From an uncultured Eubacteriales bacterium (GTDB taxonomy: Bacteria; Bacillota; Clostridia; Lachnospirales; Anaerotignaceae): DNA of 52,437 nucleotides. Below, one piece after another: positions 17,459 through 26,508 of the stretch. The DNA is taken from the NCBI GenBank assembly GCA_900546215.1, contig URCD01000007.1, positions 1 to 52,437 of the forward strand. Reading direction: 5' to 3'. Made by a program: the position numbers and the translations under genes. Numbering within the stretch: position 1 is the stretch's first letter; each line of letters begins with the position of its first letter. The notes under the pieces are model-generated. The model had not been told where the DNA came from. It searched no databases and worked only from the letters and a program-made list of their open reading frames with translations.

Positions 17459-18067
17459 ATGGACGATAGAATTATAATTTCAATTGGAAGGCAGTATGGC
17501 AGCGGTGGACGTGAGATTGGCAAAAAGCTTGCGGAAATCTTCAATATTGACTTTTATGATAAAGAACTTATAACTCTGGCGGCAAAGGAAAGCGGATTTT
17601 CAGAGGAAATTCTTAAGGAAAATGACGAGAATCATAACGGCAGTTTCCTTTATTCACTTGTAATGGGTACATATACGGGCGGAGATAATCTTCCGCTTAA
17701 TCACAAGCTTTTTTTGGCTCAGTTTGATACAATAAAGAAGCTGGCAAGTGAAAAATCCTGCGTTATTATAGGCCGCTGTGCCGACTACGCTCTGGAATAT
17801 AATCCCAACTGCGTTAAGGTGTTTATACATGCAGACCTTGACAGCAGAATTAAAAGGGCGATTGATGTATATGGAGAAAGCCCTGATAAAGTTGAGGAAG
17901 TTATTAAAAAGACTGATAAGAAGCGTGAAAGCTACTATAATTTCTACACAGGCAAAAAATGGGGCCAAATGCAGAATTATGATATAACTATTAACAGTGC
18001 GTTTTCTGGTATTGATGGGGCTGTCAAGGCTATTGCGGACCTTGTTAGAGTAAAAATGAACAAATAA
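17459..18067 (+). CDS. Cytidylate kinase-like family protein
   Basis: 202 aa. The P-loop-like ISIGRQYGSGGREIGKKLAE and the following FYDKELI block identify the cytidylate kinase-like family (PF13189), distinct from housekeeping CMP kinase. IIGRCADYAL and KKRESYYNFYTGKKWG are further conserved blocks. It is presumed to phosphorylate a nucleotide; the true substrate is unknown. ATG 17459 is chosen because AGGAG lies 8 bases upstream, although the frame stays open a little further. Confidence 0.85.
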   Translation: MDDRIIISIGRQYGSGGREIGKKLAEIFNIDFYDKELITLAAKESGFSEEILKENDENHNGSFLYSLVMGTYTGGDNLPLNHKLFLAQFDTIKKLASEKSCVIIGRCADYALEYNPNCVKVFIHADLDSRIKRAIDVYGESPDKVEEVIKKTDKKRESYYNFYTGKKWGQMQNYDITINSAFSGIDGAVKAIADLVRVKMNK

Positions 18068-18074
18068 AATCAAA

Positions 18075-18103
18075 GAAGCCGGGCTTTAGCCCGGCTTCTT
18101 TTG
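18075..18103 (+). terminator. Terminator after the cytidylate-kinase-like gene
   Basis: Arms 18075-18085 and 18088-18098 (GAAGCCGGGCT / AGCCCGGCTTC), then TTTTG. Confidence 0.9.
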
Positions 18104-18177
18104 TGCTGTGAATTTGCGAGGTCACTATAATGTTGTTAAAATTTAACCTAATTGCAGACTAAAAAAGCAAAAAATTG

Positions 18178-18206
18178 TTGAATTATGATGATTGTGGTGC
18201 TATAAT
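18178..18206 (+). promoter_or_regulatory. Promoter of the DUF1576 gene
   Basis: TTGAAT (18178-18183), 17-base spacer, TATAAT (18201-18206). It lies downstream of a possible TTG start at 18175, which rules that start out. Confidence 0.75.
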
Positions 18207-18270
18207 TGAAAAAAATTGCGAATTATTAACTATTACAGCGCATATAATCCGCAGCCGGGGGAGAATTTTT

Positions 18271-19596
18271 GTGGAGAGGGATTGGAGAAAGCCTTACAGA
18301 GGGCTTTTTTTGTACGCCTTTATGTTTTTGGGGATAGCTTTTCTGGCAGCTAGTCCGTCTGAAATCTTTGAAGGCTTAAAAACTATTGTTTTGTCCAGCG
18401 ACATACTCATAACAGATTATCTTGAACTTGCCGGTGTCGGACCGGCATTTGCCAATGTCGGACTTGTTATGGTAATCACTGCAATTTTAATGTACGCAAA
18501 TAAAATGCCAATAAAAAGCGGTAATATCGTTACGATCGGACTTATGTCCGGCTTTGCTTTTTTTGGCAAAAATATTTTTAACATGTGGTTCATTCTTTTA
18601 GGAACATATCTTTTTTGTGCCCTTAGGAAGGAGCCTATGTCAAAATATCTTCTTCAGAGCTTCTGGGCATCTTCGCTTGGACCTCTTATAAGCTCAACCT
18701 TTTTTCATCAGGGAGATATAAGCTTTACATCTGTTACCGTTTCAGTTGTTACTGGATTGATTATTGGATTTGTAACTCCCGTTCTTACCACATATACAGT
18801 GCGAATACAGCATGGACTTAATCTTTACAACGGCGGATTTGCCACTGGTCTTATGGCAATGATGCTTACACCGATTTTAAAGGCGTTTGGATACGAATTC
18901 AACACAGTTAGTATCTGGTCTACGCAGTACAGCAGGCTTTTTACATCTGGGCTTATTATATCGGGTATATTGCTGATTGTATTAGGCTCCTCTCATGATG
19001 ACTACGCAATTCATAATTACAGAAACCTGTTAAAAAGGCCGGGAAATCCTGTTGATGATTTTCTAGAGCTTGATGGACTTGGGGCAACGCTTATAAATAT
19101 GGGCGTTAATATTATTGTTTCAACGGTTGTGCTTTTAGCTATCGGAGGGGATGTAAACGGCCCTACAATTGGCGGCATACTTACTATAGCGGGATTCAGT
19201 GTAAAGGGGAAGCATGCCAGAAATATGCTGCCGGTCATGTTTGGAATTATACTGAGCGGATTAATGAGGGGAAACGGTGCGGTATCAACTCCGGCTGCAC
19301 AGCTTGCGCTTTTATTTGGTACAACGCTCGCGCCTGTAAGCGGAACATACGGACCTTTAGCTGGCATACTTGCCGGATTTATACACTCCAGCGTCGTACT
19401 CTATGCAGGAGCTGGATATTCGGGAGTTAACCTTTATAACAATGGCTTTGCTGGAGGGCTTGTAGCTATAGTAATGCATTCGGTGCTTTCAGAATTTTTC
19501 AAGCCTAGAGAGTATTCCGAGCCCTCTGACAGTATGAAGCCAAAGATGGATGATAAGCCTGAAATAGACCTCAGCGACCTCAACCTTTATGAATAA
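18271..19596 (+). CDS. DUF1576 family integral membrane protein
   Basis: 441 aa, about ten hydrophobic segments, matching what I know of DUF1576 proteins (function undetermined; transport is plausible). It is an internal duplication: E52-LAGVGPAFANVG pairs with E266-LDGLGATLINMG, and NLYNGGFATGL (Tyr186) pairs with NLYNNGFAGGL (Tyr389), a ~205-215 residue period. The start is GTG 18271 (VERDWRKPYRG), with GGGGGAG 7 bases upstream and a promoter in front. The frame is open further upstream but lies over the promoter. Confidence 0.75.
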   Translation: MERDWRKPYRGLFLYAFMFLGIAFLAASPSEIFEGLKTIVLSSDILITDYLELAGVGPAFANVGLVMVITAILMYANKMPIKSGNIVTIGLMSGFAFFGKNIFNMWFILLGTYLFCALRKEPMSKYLLQSFWASSLGPLISSTFFHQGDISFTSVTVSVVTGLIIGFVTPVLTTYTVRIQHGLNLYNGGFATGLMAMMLTPILKAFGYEFNTVSIWSTQYSRLFTSGLIISGILLIVLGSSHDDYAIHNYRNLLKRPGNPVDDFLELDGLGATLINMGVNIIVSTVVLLAIGGDVNGPTIGGILTIAGFSVKGKHARNMLPVMFGIILSGLMRGNGAVSTPAAQLALLFGTTLAPVSGTYGPLAGILAGFIHSSVVLYAGAGYSGVNLYNNGFAGGLVAIVMHSVLSEFFKPREYSEPSDSMKPKMDDKPEIDLSDLNLYE

Positions 19597-19674
19597 ATTG
19601 CTGTGAAATATATGCTGTTTTATAAGCCGCTTGATTTCACTCTATTGGGCTGGATGTATTTTTTAAAAAACATA

Positions 19675-19703
19675 TTGACATAGGGATTTCAATGTGGTAA
19701 TCT
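19675..19703 (+). promoter_or_regulatory. Promoter of the ilvE T-box transcript
   Basis: TTGACA (19675-19680), 17-base spacer, TAATCT (19698-19703), immediately before the T-box leader. Confidence 0.7.
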
Positions 19704-19711
19704 CTAGGAAA

Positions 19712-20003
19712 GTAAAGAGATAAACGTAGTGATGAGGACAAGTAGATTTTTTTGATACAGCCCAGAGAGCTGCCGTTAGGTGCGAGGCAGTGCTGTTAAT
19801 TAAGTTGAAGTAACCTCTGAACGGTCCGCTGAACAATAAATTAAGTAGGTGGGAACGGAAGCCAACCGTTACTGTGGCAGGATATAAGCACTTAAAATGC
19901 CGTATCTGTATGAGAGCATCTTTTTAAGATGAATGAGAGTGGTACCACGGAAGACTAAGCCTTTCGCCTCTGAATAAAATCAGAAGCGAAGGGCTTTTTT
20001 TGT
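19712..20003 (+). promoter_or_regulatory. T-box riboswitch controlling ilvE (specifier read as GTA, Val)
   Basis: The 478-base space before ilvE holds a full-size T-box leader. Stem I begins near 19720 (GATGAGGACAAGTAG), with the apical loop block CAGAGAGCTGCC following. The specifier region TTGAAGTAACCTCTGA gives codon GTA at 19810-19812, followed by A-CC-TCTGA as in known leaders. The T-box core AGAGTGGTACCACGG is at 19936-19950 and the terminator at 19957-20001. Uncharged tRNA-Val would pair with the specifier and T-box bulge, favour the antiterminator and allow ilvE transcription. The valine assignment is by alignment to the usual pattern, not by folding. 19597-19674 shows nothing else clear. 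Confidence 0.9.
19957..20003 (+). terminator. Regulated terminator of the ilvE T-box
   Basis: AAGCCTTTCGCCTCTGA pairs with TCAGAAGCGAAGGGCTT and is followed by a run of T. Its left side competes with the T-box antiterminator. Confidence 0.85.
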
Positions 20004-20074
20004 AGCCTTTTGTGACCGCCGGGCTGGCAGTGCTTAGAAAATAATTATCGTATATATAATCAGGAGGGAAAATT

Positions 20075-21142
20075 ATGAAAATCAGATTTGAAGAAAGAAA
20101 AGAGCTTAAACAGAAACCCGATATGACAAACCTTGGATTTGGAAAAGTATTTACTGACTATATGATACTTGTTGACTACACACCGGAACAGGGCTGGCAT
20201 GACCCGAGAATAGTTCCCTACGGACCTTTAAATCTGGATCCGGGAGCAATGATTTTCCATTATGGACAGAGTACATTTGAAGGACTTAAGGCATACTACA
20301 TTAATGAGAATACAATCCACCTTTTCAGACCTGAAAAGAATTTTGAACGTATGAATAACTCAAACAGACGTCTGTGCATACCTGAAATTGATCCTCAGGA
20401 GTTCACAAGCTATATTATTGAGGCGCTTAAAATTGAGAAGGACTGGATACCAAAGGAAGACGGAAAGAGCCTTTATATCAGGCCCATGATAATTGCAACT
20501 GATGAAAATCTTGGTGTTCATGCGTCCAGAACATACCAGTTTGTTTGCATGTTCTGTCCTGTTGCATCATACTATTTGTCAGGTATCGAACCGGTAAAAA
20601 TCTATGTTGAGCATGATTTTAAAAGAGCTGTAAAGGGCGGAACAGGATTCGCGAAGACAGCCGCAAACTACGCGCAGAGCCTTAAAAGCCAGGAAGAAGC
20701 CGAGGAGGCTGGTTATGCACAGGTATTATGGCTTGACGCAATCGAAAGAAAGTATATTGAGGAAGTTGGATCAATGAACATTATGTTCGTTATTGACGGT
20801 ACGGTTATAACTCCGGAGCTTAACGGAAGTATACTCCCCGGCATAACAAGGGCTTCCGCACTTGAACTGTTAAGGGATAAGGGCTATAAAGTTGAGGAGA
20901 GGAAAATATCAATTGATGAGCTTATAGAGGCTGCCGAAGCAGGAAAGCTTGACGAGGCGTTTGGCACAGGAACTGCTGCGGTAATATCTCCTGTAGGCGA
21001 AATTCTGCATAATGACAAGACATACATTATAAATAACGGTAAAATCGGGCCTATTGCACAGGATATTTATGATACAATCACAAATACACAGTATGGAAAA
21101 ATTGAAGATAAATATGGCTGGATAACAAAAATAAACATTTGA
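20075..21142 (+). CDS. ilvE: Branched-chain amino acid aminotransferase
   Basis: 355 aa, class IV PLP aminotransferase of the longer (BCAT type II) form. The PLP lysine is Lys194 in GGTGFAKTAANYA; EEVGSMNIMFV and ITRASALELL are further family motifs. It catalyses the reversible last step of valine, leucine and isoleucine synthesis with glutamate. RBS AGGAGGG before ATG 20075. Controlled by the valine-type T-box upstream and ended by a hairpin, so it is a single-gene unit away from other ilv genes. Confidence 0.97.
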   Translation: MKIRFEERKELKQKPDMTNLGFGKVFTDYMILVDYTPEQGWHDPRIVPYGPLNLDPGAMIFHYGQSTFEGLKAYYINENTIHLFRPEKNFERMNNSNRRLCIPEIDPQEFTSYIIEALKIEKDWIPKEDGKSLYIRPMIIATDENLGVHASRTYQFVCMFCPVASYYLSGIEPVKIYVEHDFKRAVKGGTGFAKTAANYAQSLKSQEEAEEAGYAQVLWLDAIERKYIEEVGSMNIMFVIDGTVITPELNGSILPGITRASALELLRDKGYKVEERKISIDELIEAAEAGKLDEAFGTGTAAVISPVGEILHNDKTYIINNGKIGPIAQDIYDTITNTQYGKIEDKYGWITKINI

Positions 21143-21162
21143 GAAGTCTGATTATTAAATTG

Positions 21163-21193
21163 CCGCCCGTTTTTATGTAACGGGCGGTTTTAT
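21163..21193 (+). terminator. Terminator after ilvE
   Basis: Arms 21163-21170 and 21180-21187 (CCGCCCGT / ACGGGCGG), then TTTTATC. Confidence 0.85.
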
Positions 21194-21293
21194 CATGTTC
21201 AGCCTTTTCAGTTTTATACGTGCTTTCCATTCCAAACGTTCCTAAATTTTTGATTAAGCCAACCCGTATTTGGGTTAAAGTTTAAACTAAATT

Positions 21294-21303
21294 GTTATAA
21301 TAA
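21294..21303 (+). promoter_or_regulatory. Extended -10 promoter of the XRE regulator gene
   Basis: TGTTATAAT is an extended -10 element with a poor -35. Just upstream are AACCC/GGGTT inverted repeats (21261-21276) and GTTTAAAC, possible sites for autoregulation. Confidence 0.45.
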
Positions 21304-21330
21304 AATAAACTATGATAATTAGATGATAAA

Positions 21331-21585
21331 ATGGACTATTGGGAAATACTTGTTAAAAGAATCAAAGAATTATGTGAAAAAAGAAATTTGTCTATAACTC
21401 AGTTGTCAAAAATAAGTGGAGTGAAACAGTCAACACTTGATAATATTATACAGATGAACTCTAAAAGCCCGGGTGTACAAAATATTCATAAGATTGCGAA
21501 TGCGTTTAATATGACTGTATCAGAGTTTTTGGATATAAAGGAACTTAATGATTTTTCATTCGATGATGAAGAAGATAAAAAATAA
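21331..21585 (+). CDS. Small XRE-family DNA-binding protein
   Basis: 84 aa, nearly all one Cro/CI helix-turn-helix: RIKELCEKRNLSITQLSKISGVKQSTLDNII, then the fourth/fifth helices around IHKIANAFNMTVSEFLD. The tail is acidic (DDEEDKK). The ribosome site is weak (AGATGAT). It is transcribed alone between two terminators, so the regulated gene cannot be inferred; autoregulation is plausible. Confidence 0.9.
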   Translation: MDYWEILVKRIKELCEKRNLSITQLSKISGVKQSTLDNIIQMNSKSPGVQNIHKIANAFNMTVSEFLDIKELNDFSFDDEEDKK

Positions 21586-21587
21586 CT

Positions 21588-21623
21588 GCCTTAGGTATGA
21601 TTAAAAATACTTAAGGCTTTTTG
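21588..21623 (+). terminator. Terminator after the XRE gene
   Basis: GCCTTAGGTAT pairs imperfectly with ATACTTAAGGC, followed by TTTTTG. Confidence 0.75.
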
Positions 21624-21755
21624 TTTTAAAAGCCATACCACCAGGCCGCCAGCGTAAAATTTAATTATAAGAACACGTTAAACTTTTTTATAACTTAAAT
21701 TTTTATATGGTAATTTTTTCTTGTTAATGATACAATAATATAATACATATAATAG

Positions 21756-21784
21756 TTGATAACAGCTTTTGGACAGACTATAAA
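21756..21784 (+). promoter_or_regulatory. Candidate promoter of glgB
   Basis: TTGATA (21756-21761), 17-base spacer, TATAAA (21779-21784), ~40 bases before the start. Other AT-rich -10-like sequences occur just upstream at about 21735-21755. Confidence 0.5.
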
Positions 21785-21823
21785 TTTAGAAGCTAAACCC
21801 GCGGCTTTTAAGGAGGGATTACT

Positions 21824-24088
21824 ATGATTTCAACCGTAAGCATATTTGAAATGTACCTTATAATAAATTGTGAACATAAAGATCCGCATACTGTGCTGGG
21901 TATGCATGAGGTTTTGCACGACGACAGGGAGGTTGTGGCTGTCAGGGCCTTTTTGCCCGGAGCAAAGGCGCTATATGTAATTGATAAGAATGATGAAAAA
22001 AATATTTATAAGGCTGAAAAAATACATGAGGATGGTTTTTTTGAGGCTGTAATTGATGACAGGAATAAATGGTTTGAGTATTTGTTCCATATTATTTATT
22101 GGGACGGAACTGAAAGGGTTACTGCAGATATGTATTCATTTCCGCCTACTGTCAGTGAGTATGACCGATACCTTTATGGTGCGGGCAACCACTATGAAAT
22201 TTATAATAAGCTGGGGGCAAACCTTTGCGAAGTTAATGGCGTTGAAGGCGTATCGTTTGCGGTATGGGCTCCAAACGCTAAAACTGTCAGTGTAATTGGA
22301 ACTTTTAATTTCTGGGATGGAAGAGCTGCGCAAATGAGAATTTTGGGCAACTCAGGTATATGGGAACTGTTCGTTCCCGGGGTTGTGGAGTTTGACCGAT
22401 ATAAGTTCAGGATAAAAGATAACAATAATAATGTTGTGGACAAAAGCGACCCTTATGGATTTCATATGGAAACAAGGCCTCATAATGCCTCAATAGTGTA
22501 TGACCTGGGCGTATATCATTGGAAGGATTCCAAGTGGATTAACCAGCGCAAGGACTATGACCCATACAGGACTGCCATGAATATATATGAGGTACAATTA
22601 GGCAGCTGGATGAGAGTGCCTGAGGAGGAAGACAGATTTCTAACATACAGGGAATTGGCGGACAAGCTTGTTAAATACGTTAAAAAAATGGGCTATACCC
22701 ATATAGAGTTGCTTCCGGTTTCGGAATATCCTTTTGACGGAAGCTGGGGCTATCAGGTGACTGGATACTACGCTCCTACAAGCCGTTACGGTGAACCGGA
22801 CGATTTTAGATATTTTGTGGACTGCTGCCATCAAAAGGGCATAGGCATTATAATCGACTGGGTACCCGGGCATTTTCCTAAGGATGCCAACGGACTGGCT
22901 CGCTTTGATGGAACTGCTCTTTATGAGCATGAGGACTGGCGTAAGGGCGAGCATAAACAGTGGGGAACATATGTGTTCAACTATGGAAGAAAGGAAGTCA
23001 GCAATTTTCTGATTGCCAATGCGCTGTTTTGGATTAAGGAATATCATATAGACGGAATAAGGGTTGACGCTGTTGCCAGTATGCTGTATCTTGATTACTT
23101 CCGAAGGGATGGGGAGTGGGTTCCTAACGAATACGGTGGAAGAGAAAATCTGGAGGCGGTTGAATTTCTTAAGCATATGAACTCTGTTGTAAAAGGGGCT
23201 TATCCGGGAATTTTGACATTTGCAGAGGAATCTACCGAGTGGGAAGGCGTTACAAAGGGTGCTGATAAAAACGGCCTTGGTTTTTCGTTTAAATGGAATA
23301 TGGGCTGGATGAATGATTTTCTTGAGTATATGAAAAAGGATTCTATATACAGAAAATATCATCATAATAACCTGACGTTCGGAATAACATATGCTTATTC
23401 GGAGAATTTCGTGCTTGTACTCTCACACGATGAGGTGGTGCACATGAAGGGCTCTATGATAAATAAAATGCCGGGGGATATATGGCAGAAGTTTGCCAAC
23501 CTGAGGGCGGCCTATGGCTTCATGTATGCTTATCCGGGAAAGAAACTGCTGTTCATGGGCAATGATATAGGGCAGTTCTCTGAATGGAGCGAGGCCAGAA
23601 GCGTAGACTGGCATGTGCTTGAAAATGACTACAACAGAAATTTGAACATATTTATGCAGGATTTATTTAAGCTTTACAAAAAAGAACCGGCACTCTGGGC
23701 AAAGGACACATATCCTGAGGGATTTGACTGGATAGAGTGTGATGATGCGCTTAACAGCGTTGTTTCGTTTGTACGTCATGGTGAGAATATTGAGGATATG
23801 CTTGTCATAATCTGCAACTTTACCCCCAAAACCGTTCTTGGATATAATGTGGGCGTACCCTATGAAGGAAGCTATAAAGAAGTGCTTAACAGTGACAATG
23901 AGAAGTACGGGGGAAGCGGCGTAATTAATAAAAAAGCCGTTAAGAGCAAAAATGAGCATTGGAACAGATGCGCAAACTGTATTACAATAGATTTGCCTCC
24001 GCTGGCGACTGCTGTTTTCGCACTTACTCCGGCAAGCAAAAACAAATTGAGGGAGAGATACAGCGATAATAAAATTGCTGTTGACTAG
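21824..24088 (+). CDS. glgB: 1,4-alpha-glucan (glycogen) branching enzyme
   Basis: 754 aa, GH13 family. N-terminal branching-enzyme extension, then CBM48 (~130-240), then the catalytic barrel. Catalytic residues lie in DGIRVDAV (nucleophile Asp415) and FAEES (acid/base Glu468), and VLSHDEV is the third GH13 motif. It cuts alpha-1,4 chains and makes alpha-1,6 branches in glycogen. RBS AAGGAGGG, 6 bases from ATG 21824. No other glycogen genes (glgC, glgA, glgP) are in the window, so it is a detached member of the pathway. Confidence 0.96.
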   Translation: MISTVSIFEMYLIINCEHKDPHTVLGMHEVLHDDREVVAVRAFLPGAKALYVIDKNDEKNIYKAEKIHEDGFFEAVIDDRNKWFEYLFHIIYWDGTERVTADMYSFPPTVSEYDRYLYGAGNHYEIYNKLGANLCEVNGVEGVSFAVWAPNAKTVSVIGTFNFWDGRAAQMRILGNSGIWELFVPGVVEFDRYKFRIKDNNNNVVDKSDPYGFHMETRPHNASIVYDLGVYHWKDSKWINQRKDYDPYRTAMNIYEVQLGSWMRVPEEEDRFLTYRELADKLVKYVKKMGYTHIELLPVSEYPFDGSWGYQVTGYYAPTSRYGEPDDFRYFVDCCHQKGIGIIIDWVPGHFPKDANGLARFDGTALYEHEDWRKGEHKQWGTYVFNYGRKEVSNFLIANALFWIKEYHIDGIRVDAVASMLYLDYFRRDGEWVPNEYGGRENLEAVEFLKHMNSVVKGAYPGILTFAEESTEWEGVTKGADKNGLGFSFKWNMGWMNDFLEYMKKDSIYRKYHHNNLTFGITYAYSENFVLVLSHDEVVHMKGSMINKMPGDIWQKFANLRAAYGFMYAYPGKKLLFMGNDIGQFSEWSEARSVDWHVLENDYNRNLNIFMQDLFKLYKKEPALWAKDTYPEGFDWIECDDALNSVVSFVRHGENIEDMLVIICNFTPKTVLGYNVGVPYEGSYKEVLNSDNEKYGGSGVINKKAVKSKNEHWNRCANCITIDLPPLATAVFALTPASKNKLRERYSDNKIAVD

Positions 24089-24109
24089 ATTTGTTTTTTT
24101 GTGTATAAT
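24081..24109 (+). promoter_or_regulatory. Promoter of rpsU-yqeY
   Basis: TTGACT (24081-24086), 17-base spacer, TATAAT (24104-24109). The -35 box overlaps the TAG stop of glgB. Confidence 0.7.
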
Positions 24110-24188
24110 TCTATGAGTATGGATTAATGTGGCTTTAAAGCACATTATGTATACAAAGCAATCTCAGCAATTGGAGGGAGGGAAATTC

Positions 24189-24365
24189 ATGTCAGAGGTC
24201 AGAGTTAAAGAGAATGAATCCTTAGATAGCGCTCTTCGCCGTTTTAAAAGAAACTGCGCAAAGGACGGTATTATGGGAGAGGTTCGTAAAAGAGAACACT
24301 ATGACAAACCTAGCGTAAAGCGCAAAAAGAAATCCGAAGCCGCAAGAAAACGTAAATTCAAATAA
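24189..24365 (+). CDS. rpsU: 30S ribosomal protein S21
   Basis: 58 aa, full length for Firmicutes S21: basic, with [28 protein letters not shown] and a Lys/Arg-rich tail. Start at 24189 (MSEVRVKE) is set by GGAGGGAGGG just upstream; an in-frame ATG 60 bases earlier is not used. It precedes yqeY by 27 bp, the arrangement seen in Bacillus and Clostridium. Confidence 0.98.
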   Translation: MSEVRVKENESLDSALRRFKRNCAKDGIMGEVRKREHYDKPSVKRKKKSEAARKRKFK

Positions 24366-24392
24366 TTTTCCGATACAAAGAGGATGATATAA

Positions 24393-24839
24393 ATGTCATT
24401 AAAAGAAACGCTTTTACAGGATTTAAAAACGGCTATGAAAGACAAGGATACTATTCGCAAGAATACAATTCAGCTTGTCCGCGCAGGCGTTCTTCAGATT
24501 GAGAAAGACAATCATGTTGAGCTTGAAGATGACGGCGTCCTTGATGTAATAGCTAAGGAACTTAAAAAGCGTCGTGACTCACTTCCCGAATTTGAAAAAA
24601 GCGGTCGAACAGATTTAATTGAAAATCTTAATAAAGAGATTGATGTTTTATTAGGATACCTTCCGGAACAATTGACTGAGGACGAAATTCAAAAAATAGT
24701 TGAAGAAACCATAGCCGAGACAGGCGCAGCCACCATGAAGGACATGGGCAAAGTTATGGGTGCGGTTTCATCTAAAGTTAAAGGACGTGCCGACAACAGA
24801 GTTGTGAGTGGTTACGTGAAGAAATTATTAAGCAAATAA
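24393..24839 (+). CDS. yqeY: GatB/YqeY domain protein
   Basis: 148 aa with the YqeY helical domain (KETLLQDLKTAMKDKD..., YLPEQLTEDEI, MKDMGKVMGAV), related to the tRNA-binding tail of the GatB amidotransferase subunit. The free-standing protein has no settled function. Downstream of rpsU in one unit and ended by a hairpin. Confidence 0.95.
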   Translation: MSLKETLLQDLKTAMKDKDTIRKNTIQLVRAGVLQIEKDNHVELEDDGVLDVIAKELKKRRDSLPEFEKSGRTDLIENLNKEIDVLLGYLPEQLTEDEIQKIVEETIAETGAATMKDMGKVMGAVSSKVKGRADNRVVSGYVKKLLSK

Positions 24840-24846
24840 TATTAAA

Positions 24847-24872
24847 AGCAGCCTTTAGGCTGCTTTTTTATA
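24847..24872 (+). terminator. Terminator after yqeY
   Basis: AGCAGCC (24847-24853) pairs with GGCTGCT (24858-24864), then TTTTTA. Confidence 0.85.
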
Positions 24873-24983
24873 TTGTTTTGGCCGAGTTATAAATCCGCAC
24901 CTTCTAATCCTGTAATCTGCCGCCAACCTTTGGCATAGTAATAATAATAAGGCAGTTTAAAATTCAGCCGGGGAGACGGGTTT

Positions 24984-25277
24984 ATGGGCAGAAGGAAGCC
25001 ATTGAAAAAAGATAAAACAAATTTAAAGAAAGAACTATCCGCGGCATTTGAAATTCCCGGAGAGGTTGTATTGGATATGCCCCTTATAACAATGAAGGGC
25101 AAGGAAGAGGTTGTTATTGAAAACTACAAAGGTATAATAGAGTACAGCACGGAAAAAATAAGGATAAACACAACAGCTGGCATATATAAGCTGACAGGAG
25201 AAGGAATGCTTATAAAATGTCTTGACTCCGATAACGTAATAATTACCGGAAGAATAAACTCAACAGAATTTTTGTGA
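24984..25277 (+). CDS. yqfC: Sporulation protein YqfC
   Basis: 97 aa, usual size for YqfC: basic start, then FEIPGEVVLDMPLITMKGKEEVVIENYKGI and a glycine/threonine-rich beta region ending in ITGRINSTEF. It belongs to the sigma-E regulon in Bacillus; molecular role unknown. RBS GGGGAG. I looked for a sigma-E promoter (CATAnnnT-type -10) in 24873-24983 and saw only a weak match near 24935. Confidence 0.9.
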   Translation: MGRRKPLKKDKTNLKKELSAAFEIPGEVVLDMPLITMKGKEEVVIENYKGIIEYSTEKIRINTTAGIYKLTGEGMLIKCLDSDNVIITGRINSTEFL

Positions 25278-25293
25278 TAAATGGGGGAAACTT

Positions 25294-26508
25294 ATGTTTC
25301 TGGCGTTGTGGAATTATCTAAGAGGATATGTTATCATATATGTTACCGGATTTTCGGTTGAAAGATTTATTAACCTGGCTGTAAACCGCGGTATTTTTAT
25401 TTGGGATATCATTCCCGAAAGAAACCGGGTGATTATGAAGGCAGGCGTGAAAAGCACCGAAGAGCTTAAGGAATGCGGTATTAAAACGGGGTGCCGGTTT
25501 GAGGTGGTCGGAGAGTATGGACTGCCTGTTTTTTTAAAGCGTTGTGCTTCACGAAAAGCGTACATAGCAGGTGTGCTTTCATTTGCGGTAGTAATGTATG
25601 TCATGTCTTCGTTTATATGGACTGTAAATGTAGTAGGAAATGAAAGAATAAAAACAGATGACATAATAGAGTCGTGCGCAGAAAAGGGAATTGCCCCAGG
25701 AAAACTAAAATATGGAATTGACTTATATGAAACGGGCGAAAAGCTTATGCTGGAGTATAAGGACATAGCCTGGATTGCCGTTAATCTGAAGGGTACCGGA
25801 ATAACAGTGAAGATTGTGGAAACAATACCTGAGACGGAATACGTTGAAAGGGAAAAGCCGACCGACGTTGTGGCGGATTCTGACGGAGTAATTATAAGTG
25901 TCGCCGCATCGGCAGGAACGCCTGTTGTTAAAGAGGGCGATGAGGTTAAAAAAGGCGATGTGCTTATCAGCAATGTAGTGCCTCTTAAGGACGGGGATAC
26001 ACAGACCGGCGAGAAGTATGTATGCGCCGCAGGCGAGGTATACGCAGAAAAGAACTATGAGCTTGAAGGAAGCTCGCCTTTGAATTATAATGAAAAAGTA
26101 TTTACAGGAAAGACTAAAACAGATTATAGTGTAAATATAGGAAACAAAACCTATAATTTTATTACACCTTCTAAGCTGGAAAACTATGATATTATTTCAG
26201 ACGACAGATTGACATTTGCAATTGGGGACTATACAGTGCCTTTTGGAATTAATAAATCAGTCTATGGGGAAAGAAATATAGAAATAAAGAAAAGAACCGA
26301 GGAAGAAGCCCAAAGGCTTGCTGAAAAGCAGCTGAACGATAAAATTACAGCACTGACAATGGAAACAGGCGGAGAATTAAGCCATATGATTACGGAAACA
26401 CTGACGGATGAGAAAACAATAACTATAAAGGGCTATGCTTCCGTTATTATGAGAATAGACAAACAGCAGGAGGCTGCTGAGACACATTATGAGGAGGTAA
26501 CAGAATAG
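25294..26508 (+). CDS. yqfD: Sporulation protein YqfD
   Basis: 404 aa, usual length. N-terminal conserved stretch (LRGYVIIYVTGFSVERFINLA), one clear membrane helix (~89-110), then an extracytoplasmic domain. This includes a biotinyl/lipoyl-like hammerhead (GVIISVAASAGTPVVKEGDEVKKGDVLIS), as in membrane-fusion proteins. Sigma-E regulon member in Bacillus, needed for normal sporulation. It follows yqfC by 16 bp and is directly followed by phoH. Confidence 0.92.
   Translation: MFLALWNYLRGYVIIYVTGFSVERFINLAVNRGIFIWDIIPERNRVIMKAGVKSTEELKECGIKTGCRFEVVGEYGLPVFLKRCASRKAYIAGVLSFAVVMYVMSSFIWTVNVVGNERIKTDDIIESCAEKGIAPGKLKYGIDLYETGEKLMLEYKDIAWIAVNLKGTGITVKIVETIPETEYVEREKPTDVVADSDGVIISVAASAGTPVVKEGDEVKKGDVLISNVVPLKDGDTQTGEKYVCAAGEVYAEKNYELEGSSPLNYNEKVFTGKTKTDYSVNIGNKTYNFITPSKLENYDIISDDRLTFAIGDYTVPFGINKSVYGERNIEIKKRTEEEAQRLAEKQLNDKITALTMETGGELSHMITETLTDEKTITIKGYASVIMRIDKQQEAAETHYEEVTE

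Noticed and set aside
18175..18270. Longer DUF1576 frame starting at TTG 18175
   Set aside because: A consensus promoter lies inside it at 18178-18206, and GTG 18271 has a good ribosome site.
22640..23365. 241-residue open frame antisense to glgB
   Set aside because: No ribosome site or known motif; it lies wholly within glgB, whose protein is fully conserved in that stretch.
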